This document shows, piece by piece, positions 57,901-64,000 of a DNA stretch of 64,000 bases; position 1 is the stretch's first letter; the number at the start of each line of letters is the position of its first letter. The translations under genes and the position numbers were made by a program. The notes under the pieces were generated by a model. The model did not search any database and was not told the origin of the DNA. It saw only the letters and a list, made by a program, of their open reading frames with translations. The DNA lies in NCBI RefSeq assembly GCF_034190915.1, contig NW_026947503.1, positions 26,308,532-26,372,531 on the forward strand, given 5' to 3'. The DNA is from Cavia porcellus (lineage: Eukaryota; Chordata; Mammalia; Rodentia; Caviidae).

Positions 57901-60880
57901 CTTTCCCCTTCTGTCTCTCATCTCTGGAAGGATTGTTTTCCCTTTCCCCTTAGCCCCCAGCCCAGAGCAGATCTCTGCTCCCCTCTGAAGGCAACGGCTG
58001 TAAGATTTCATCTTGTTAGATCTCCAACAGCTCTGATATTTTAAATTTATCTTTGACAAACTCAGGGCCCTGGAATCATCATTTAGGAAACAAAGCTTCA
58101 CCAACAGCTTTTAAGAAAGGTTTTTTCCTTTCAGTTTTAGCAGGCTAGTAAAAATCAATAACACCGTGCTCCCATCTGTAGACCACCTGACATCTCATGA
58201 ATGGGCAATGGAGCCCGCTTCTGGCTGCAAGAGGCAGTGGCCAGCCCGGCTCTGGAGTCCCACTCTCACCTTTCTTTTCTGGTCATTTAAAAGCCTCTGT
58301 CACCCCAGGGAACATTTCTAGGGCCGGCTTTGTGAGGGAGGAGGGGTCTTTACCGTCGGGGTTTAAAGCAGGCAGATTGAAGGCAAGGAAATGGTGAGGT
58401 GGGGAGGGGAGATATTATCTGAGCCCAGAGATGATCAAATCCTTTGTCCCTCAAAGGATTTGTTAAACAGGACAAGCCAAGGATGGAGATTTGCAGAGTA
58501 TTATTCCAGGGCAATTAGCTACGCACTCCAGGGTTCAGGAGGCTGTCACTTGGTCCTGGCTGATGCCAAAGGGTTTGGGACCAAGTCCCTGCCTGATGCG
58601 CCACAGCCCTCCATCCTCTATGTGAGAACAAAATGCCCACGGGCAGCAGGCAGGCCCCTGCCTCATGGGTTCCCTGAGGGTGCAGCCAGTCCTGTGTGCC
58701 AGTGGCATGGAATGTGCCTTCATGAGACAGCCCAGCACAACATACCCGCCCGGCAGTACAGGCACCAGAAGCAAGTGTGACTCCCAGACAATGGGGCCAT
58801 AATTCAGCAGCCACCATTGCTCTGAGACATAGAGACAGGGCCCAGGGAATGGGGCAGGCTGGAGTGGGAGGTATGGGATGCCCCCCACACTCCACCCTGA
58901 GGCCTTTTCAGAGTCACAGACTGAACCATATTGTCACTCCCAGGCCAAGTTTAACTTCTAAAGAAATCTTTTCAAGATGTTCAAAGCAGCCGGTGCCGCA
59001 GAGCTCTAAGTGCTACCATCTGCTGCAGCAGGCAGCCTGTAATCCTGGCCAGCCGAGGCCCCGCTGCAGGGTTGCCTGCTGTGCCCACTGGAGAATGCAC
59101 ATTGGGCAGCAAGTGACAAAGGGCTGCTGGGGCTCCCCGGCTCCTGGACAGCAGTGCACGGAGTGCAGCAGGAGCTGCCCCGAGCTGCACCTGACCACGC
59201 GGCTCAACCGGATCTGAGCCAGGGCGGTGAAGGTCCTCAAATCCTGGGACCTCACAGCCTCTGGGAGTTGGAAGAGGCACTCTGGGCCACCGTGAGGGCT
59301 GAGATTCCTTGACTCCGGAATTTCTGGTACAGATAAATAGGACATATTTGACCCTAACCTTCTTTTATTTTTTATTATTTTTTTCATCCAGCTTAATTTT
59401 TTCTGTTCTAGAAACTGCCATTGTGAATTGGCGTGAAACTAAATAGCTGCTCATTTTAATCTGAGGACTGACAGGCTTCACCAGCCATCTCTTAGGAACC
59501 ATGGCACCTACATCTGGGGCCGAGAAATTCAAGATGGGATGGGGATCTGAGGTCCCAGTGCCTGGGGCGGTGCTGAGGTTCAGAGCCTAGGCAGCACCTG
59601 CTCCATAGAGAAAGAAGGGACCTGGGTGAGATCAGAGGTAAGGGAGATGGAGGGGACCTGAAGGACCACAGTGAGGTAGAAGAAGGTAGATGTCAGCAAG
59701 GGACCCATGGTACATCTGCGGACTCAGACTGGAACCCACTGGCACTCTGAGACCCAGTCCGGCTTCAGCAGGACAGACAGCATGTCACCCTGGGCTAGTC
59801 TGCCCGGGGTCAGGGAGAAAAGACATGGAGGCCAGCTGAAAGGCAGCTCAGCTCCAAAAGGACCATTACCTTGAGTACTGGGTAGGGACTGTCCAAATTT
59901 GGTGTCCGCTGCTCCATCTTTCTAGGAAAACCGGGGTCCATGTAGGAGCTGAACCCTGAAGCTGCATGCAGGATCTGGAAACATCCCAAGGAGTTGCTTG
60001 CTACATGGCATGAGCCTAGGAAAATCACCTTCCTCAGTTTCCTCATCTGTGGAGTGGACATAGCTGAGAATAAAAGCACACCCTCACAGGTTTGCTACCA
60101 GGGTTAACACTTGGAAAGTGCTTAGTCTGTTCTCCAGGACATAGGAGGTGCCAGGGGATGGAGGGTAGCTACAGTCCTTGAGGTTGCCCCTTTGTTTACC
60201 AAAGCAATAGAGAATGACTCAGATAATACTTTGGTTGGTGGAAAAAACAGGAGACAGCTGCTCCGGCCTTAGAAAAGCTGGGCTCCCAGAACCACAGGCT
60301 GCATGGGCTGTGGACTCCAGAACTTGCCCCACTGGCCTGGGCACCCCTCTTCTGGTGGCTTGGCAGATGTGAGATTCACCCCTGGAGCTTAATATCCCTG
60401 CAGATCTTGTCAGAAGCTCTGTGGGAAGGAACCTGCCCCTCCACTCTGCATGGCCCCCCGTGTCAGGCGTGGTCTGGCAGAGGACTGGAATTGAGACTCA
60501 GACTGGATGCAGGATGCTCAGGGAGTCCGTGGGCCCACTGACAAGACTGGCACAGAGGGCAGCAGGGAAGCTGTGAGAGGACAGAGCAAGGGACAGGTTT
60601 AATCTTGAGTTTTGAGTTTCTCTCTTTTTTAATTATTTTGGTGGCAGACCAGAGTTTAGGGGATGACAGATAAGATTACTGAAAATTTTCAGCTATCACA
60701 TCAGTCAGGTGTACCAGCTGTCTCACTTTCTAGCAGGACAATGACATAGCTTCCCAAGGAAGTTCAAGTTCTTCTTTTCATCCGTCCCTTTTCTCCACGG
60801 CCCCTCCCACCTCACCTGCCATCCTCCAGCTTGCTTATCCTGGTTAGTAACTCTGAAGCTTAAATTAAAACAGTGATTTG
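54911..60880. other. Mostly unassigned sequence with MIR relics
   Basis: About 6 kb with no supported gene. MIR-like pieces at about 56300-56410, 56745-56860 and 60030-60150. An acceptor-like site (tttttctctttccatag) ends at 55611. An alternating purine-pyrimidine tract lies at 57155-57250. GC rises between 57.4 and 59.3 kb; the open frames there (57271-57801 minus, 58391-58780 plus, 58515-58895 minus, 58777-59217 plus) overlap on opposite strands and show no known domain. Confidence 0.35.
60030..60150 (+). repeat. MIR SINE
   Basis: ttcctcagtttcctcatctg, tggagtggacatagctgaga and cttggaaagtgcttagtctg match the MIR 3' half. Confidence 0.65.
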
Positions 60881-60882
60881 AA

Positions 60883-61040
60883 GAAACTAGGCATGGCAGC
60901 GTACTTCTATAATCCCTGCTCTTGGGAGGCTGAGGCAGGAGGGTTGCTACAAGTTCATGGCCAACCCTGGTACATAGTAAGTTCAATGCCAGCTTGAACT
61001 ACATGGTGAAGCCTTGTCTCAAAAAACAAAAACAAAAAGT
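60883..61040 (+). repeat. B1-type SINE
   Basis: gaaactaggcatggcagcgt, ataatccctgctcttgggag, gctgaggcaggagggttgct, ggtgaagccttgtctcaaaa and an A-rich tail: a 7SL-derived B1 in plus orientation. Similar flanks (agtgatttgaag before, agttgatttgag after) look like a diverged target duplication. Confidence 0.75.
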
Positions 61041-61044
61041 TGAT

Positions 61045-63174
61045 TTGAGTAACAGAGTTCCCTGGAGACAATGTGTCCATAAATAGTGCAACAGGGTCCA
61101 TGGTGAGTGAATGTGTATCTGGGGGGGTGTGATTTCTGGGAGGACTTTGACTTATAATGAGTGTGGGGGAGACACCACCAGCACCGGGCTAAGGATAAGG
61201 GTAAACAATAACGGCCAAGGATGCTGGGGTTCCAATCCCAGGCCCACTACTTGTGAGTTGCGTGAAACCTCTGGCTACAGTTTTATATCTCTAAAATGGG
61301 ATAATGGGTAGTGATGGCGCTTCTGTCTTAGGTGACTGCACATGCAGCAAACTGATCTGCACAAACTGATCTGATCTGACATTTTCCTGTCACCTAGGGG
61401 CTGATCCCACAGAATAAGTAAGTGTGACTACCAAATATTTCACTAAACATTGGAATAGCTCAGAAAATGCCGTTATAATGATCTGAGTATAAAATATAAC
61501 TCTGTTTTATACACAAGCACAATTTCTTTAAGGTTTCAGTGTGACTGAGTCTCCCAGAGGCAGCAGATGTGGCTCACACCTCCTTGGTTTCTGGGCTGCA
61601 CCTCCTCCCTGGCCCTCAGCCTCCTGTTCCACCTGACCCTACAGGGCTTCCTGGCCCAGCCCTGTGCCATCCAGCCTCACTCCCAAGCACCCCGTGTCTA
61701 GGATCTGCCTGTTGCTTTGAAAAGCACATTCCAGGGGCTACATCTGACTTCCTGAACAGTCACTAAGGCACCCTGCGACAAAACGCAGAACTGCAGGAGA
61801 CGTACCTCCCCAAGAAATGGACCTTAGACAAAGACAATCCAGACTCTCTTGTCTTGAAGTTTGGTTTCTCCATGGCCTGGCCAGAGACTTCTCATGTGGC
61901 CAGGCCTCCACACTCGCCTGACAGCCTCGCTGTCTTGAGCAGTGGCCCCCAGTGACACACTGTCTATGTGACTTACCTTAACCACCTCACTTACCTTTTC
62001 TTTTACTCTCCTAGCCTGGGCCTGCACCTCCTAAGGGAAGCATCATTCACAGATCCTCTCCTCACACTGTATTTTAGGCTCCAACTTCAGCTAGTCTACA
62101 GGGAGAGCATCTTTTTCTCATGCACAGCTTTCCAAGAGCAGTTTACCATTCCAGAAAAAAAAAGTCACATAGTCCAGGGCATCACATGTAGGGTGACTGA
62201 GTCACAAAAGAGCAGGTCTCCATCCATTTGCATCTGTACCACAGCATTCATTTGCGTGTAGCCGAGCCTGTGAATTTACTTATTGAACTGCTTTATTATG
62301 AATGAGTTCCCTTTCAGTGCTCTCTTACATAACATGTAGGGCATTACATTGATTTTTTATTATGTATATAGACAGGTTATATTATCTCTAAATGTAATAC
62401 CATGATAGCAAAGATGCCACTACAAAATATTTATCACTTAAAGGGGAGCCCAGGGTTGATAAGGCTAAAAGACACCACGGTGGAACAGACAGTCCCAAAC
62501 TCTCCGTGGGCCACTAGGCAGCTGCATCATGGTAGGTGAGACATTGGTCTTCATGGGAACTAGTTTTCTCCTACATGAATCCAAGAGGCTAAAGGAGATG
62601 GTCCAGGGGGGTTTTCACTGGAGGTTTAATTTACAGGGATATTGTCTGCTTTGTTCTGGGCTTCTTCTGAGGTTGTCAGAACTCACCCAAGGCTGGCAGG
62701 CAGTGAGTGGTCACCCACTTAAGTCAGATTCCATTTCAAAATCATATTTACATGACAGGAGCCAGTGCCGTCATTTGGACCCATCTGGGCTGTGTAGATG
62801 ACTGCATACATCTCCTTGTGCTATGTGAATCAACACACCCGTGCGACTACAGTGACAGTCCTGTCCAGGTCTCCACGTGTTTCCTGACTCTCATCCTGCT
62901 TGCTGTGTCCTGACTCCAGGGCCAGCAGCTGTCTGTGAACCTTGTCCCATCCCTGCCTGTGTCCCTGCAGGTAACCCTCTTGCTCCCAGACTAATGCTTA
63001 CATCGAGGCCCCTTCCACTGGCAGGAGCGGGAAGTCCTTCCTGGAGGGCAGGAAGTACGCAAGCCAGGCTGCCCTTGAACTTCTCTCACGTTAGAGTGGG
63101 GAACAGGGAAAGATTGAGTGACTAGGTTACATCCTGTGGGACGGCTTCATAGAGCTGGGAATAAAGTTCCCCAC
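61045..63174. other. Unassigned sequence
   Basis: About 2.1 kb without a supported gene; a MIR-like piece lies at 61215-61325 (tctaaaatgggataatggg). Confidence 0.35.
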
Positions 63175-63465
63175 ACATGCTACTGTGTGGGTGAATCTTG
63201 AGGACACGCTGTTGAACGGACTCTATTCATATGGTGCGTCCAGAATTGGCAAATCCGTAGAGATGACTGGTCACCAGGGGCCGGAAGTGGAGAGGTCCAA
63301 CAGGTACAGGTTTTGTTTCATTTGGTTTTTTGGTGGCGGGGAAGGGGAGTTAGCAATAGAAATATTCTGGAACAGGAGAGTGGTAATGATCGTGCAACAC
63401 TGTAAACATACTGAAACACACTGAATTGTGTACTTTAAAACTGTGACTTATGTGATGAGAATTTT
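63175..63465 (+). mobile_element. Old L1 (L1M-type) 3' end
   Basis: ggtgaatcttgaggacacgc, gactggtcaccaggggccgg, ttctggaacaggagagtggt, gaaacacactgaattgtgta, ctttaaaactgtgacttatg: the 3' end of an old L1 (tgaattgtacactttaaaa). Confidence 0.7.
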
Positions 63466-64000
63466 TTTCAAAAATGCCAAAAAACAAGAGAAACAAAAAC
63501 AAGTTCTGTTCCATGTTTCCTACCATCCTCTCCTCCCACACACCCCACCAGCATATCCAACTCAACATCCAGGAAAACGAATCTGTTCATGGCATTTCCA
63601 TTCTTCTAGGTCTGAGGTGAGGTGTGCTGGGTCTCAGAGATGTCTTCTGCTTCCCTCTCTCTCTCAAGAGTCACCTCTAACCTGCTATCAGAGGCTGTCA
63701 ATACCATTCCATTCACCCCTTCTTTCCTGGTACTTCTTTGTCCAAGGTTTAGCCTCAAGCACATCCCCATCCCCCTCTCTGCTCAGCAGTCTGCACAGCT
63801 CCCCACCCCCACCCCCGCCAACCCACCCCCACTGGCTTCAGCATGGACTTGCACACAGTCTCCAGTCCTCTCCCTGCTCTGGACCCAACTGTCCAACAAG
63901 GTGGAAAGGGCTAGCAAAGTGATGATGGCAGGCACTGCAAAAGAATGACTCATTCACCTTAAAAATTATGATAACCAGTTAGAGCAGAACTGAAATAAGC
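63466..64000. other. Unassigned sequence with a G-quadruplex motif
   Basis: No supported gene; contains the C-rich run at 63801-63832. Confidence 0.4.
63801..63832 (-). other. G-quadruplex motif
   Basis: The minus strand reads G5-T-G3-TTGGC-G5-T-G5-T-G4: five G-runs of at least three with loops of 1-5 bases, a strong canonical G4 pattern. The plus strand is C-rich and could form an i-motif. Confidence 0.7.

Noticed and set aside
60883..61040. Primate Alu element
   Set aside because: The sequence is a single short 7SL-derived unit of B1 type, and the window's ID SINEs are rodent-specific.
63428..63922. 164-codon plus-strand open frame
   Set aside because: Starts in an L1 3' end and runs through CT- and C-rich sequence; composition explains the lack of stops.

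Overview
This is mammalian nuclear DNA from a rodent. It carries tRNA-Ala-derived ID SINEs with intact-looking A and B boxes, 7SL-derived B1 SINEs, and B1+ID heterodimers (B1-dID type). Both SINE lineages are rodent-specific in established knowledge. The dimers, and the absence of any recognisable murid B2 element, suggest a rodent outside the mouse/rat group (squirrel-, beaver- or guinea-pig-related). I cannot name the species.

I find no protein-coding host gene. All long open frames except those of LINE-1 type are short and show no recognisable domain; several run through SINEs or microsatellites. The window therefore looks like an intergenic region or a long intron. The only hints of host transcription are a small CpG-rich block with an upstream TATA-like box (about 10.66-11.06 kb), a splice-bounded CpG-containing block at 33.3-33.5 kb with no open frame, and isolated splice-like sites.

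Layout: 0-4 kb, low-copy-looking DNA with one mariner-like MITE. 4.1-6.9 kb, an inverted, decayed LINE-1-type element that has ORF1 but no ORF2, with its 3' end duplicated in tandem; an LTR sits in a MIR beside it, followed by old L1 and MaLR fragments. 8.9-13 kb, B1, MIR, the CpG-rich block, an old L1 and a B1-dID. 13-20.9 kb, mostly unassigned DNA with LTR, MIR and microsatellites. 20.96-24.32 kb, a complete ORF1-only LINE-1 derivative with a perfect 17-bp target-site duplication. 24.9-25 kb, an ID SINE. 27.9-32.7 kb, a nest of MaLR LTRs, an ID SINE, and an ORF2-bearing L1 inserted into an older L1, whose 3'UTR is homologous to that of the ORF1-only elements. 33-39 kb, sparse old repeats. 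39.9-41.3 kb, an L1 with a 5' inversion. 41.3-48.3 kb, MER-type, B1-dID, ID and L1 fragments. 48-64 kb, mostly low-copy DNA with scattered MIR, L2, MER5 and L1 relics and a strong G-quadruplex motif near the end.

The most interesting thing is the ORF1-only (HAL1-like, half-a-LINE) family: two copies here have about 1.06 kb of ORF1 followed directly by an unusually long, internally repetitive 3'UTR, and a third, ORF2-bearing L1 in the same window carries the same 3'UTR, which points to its possible autonomous parent lineage.
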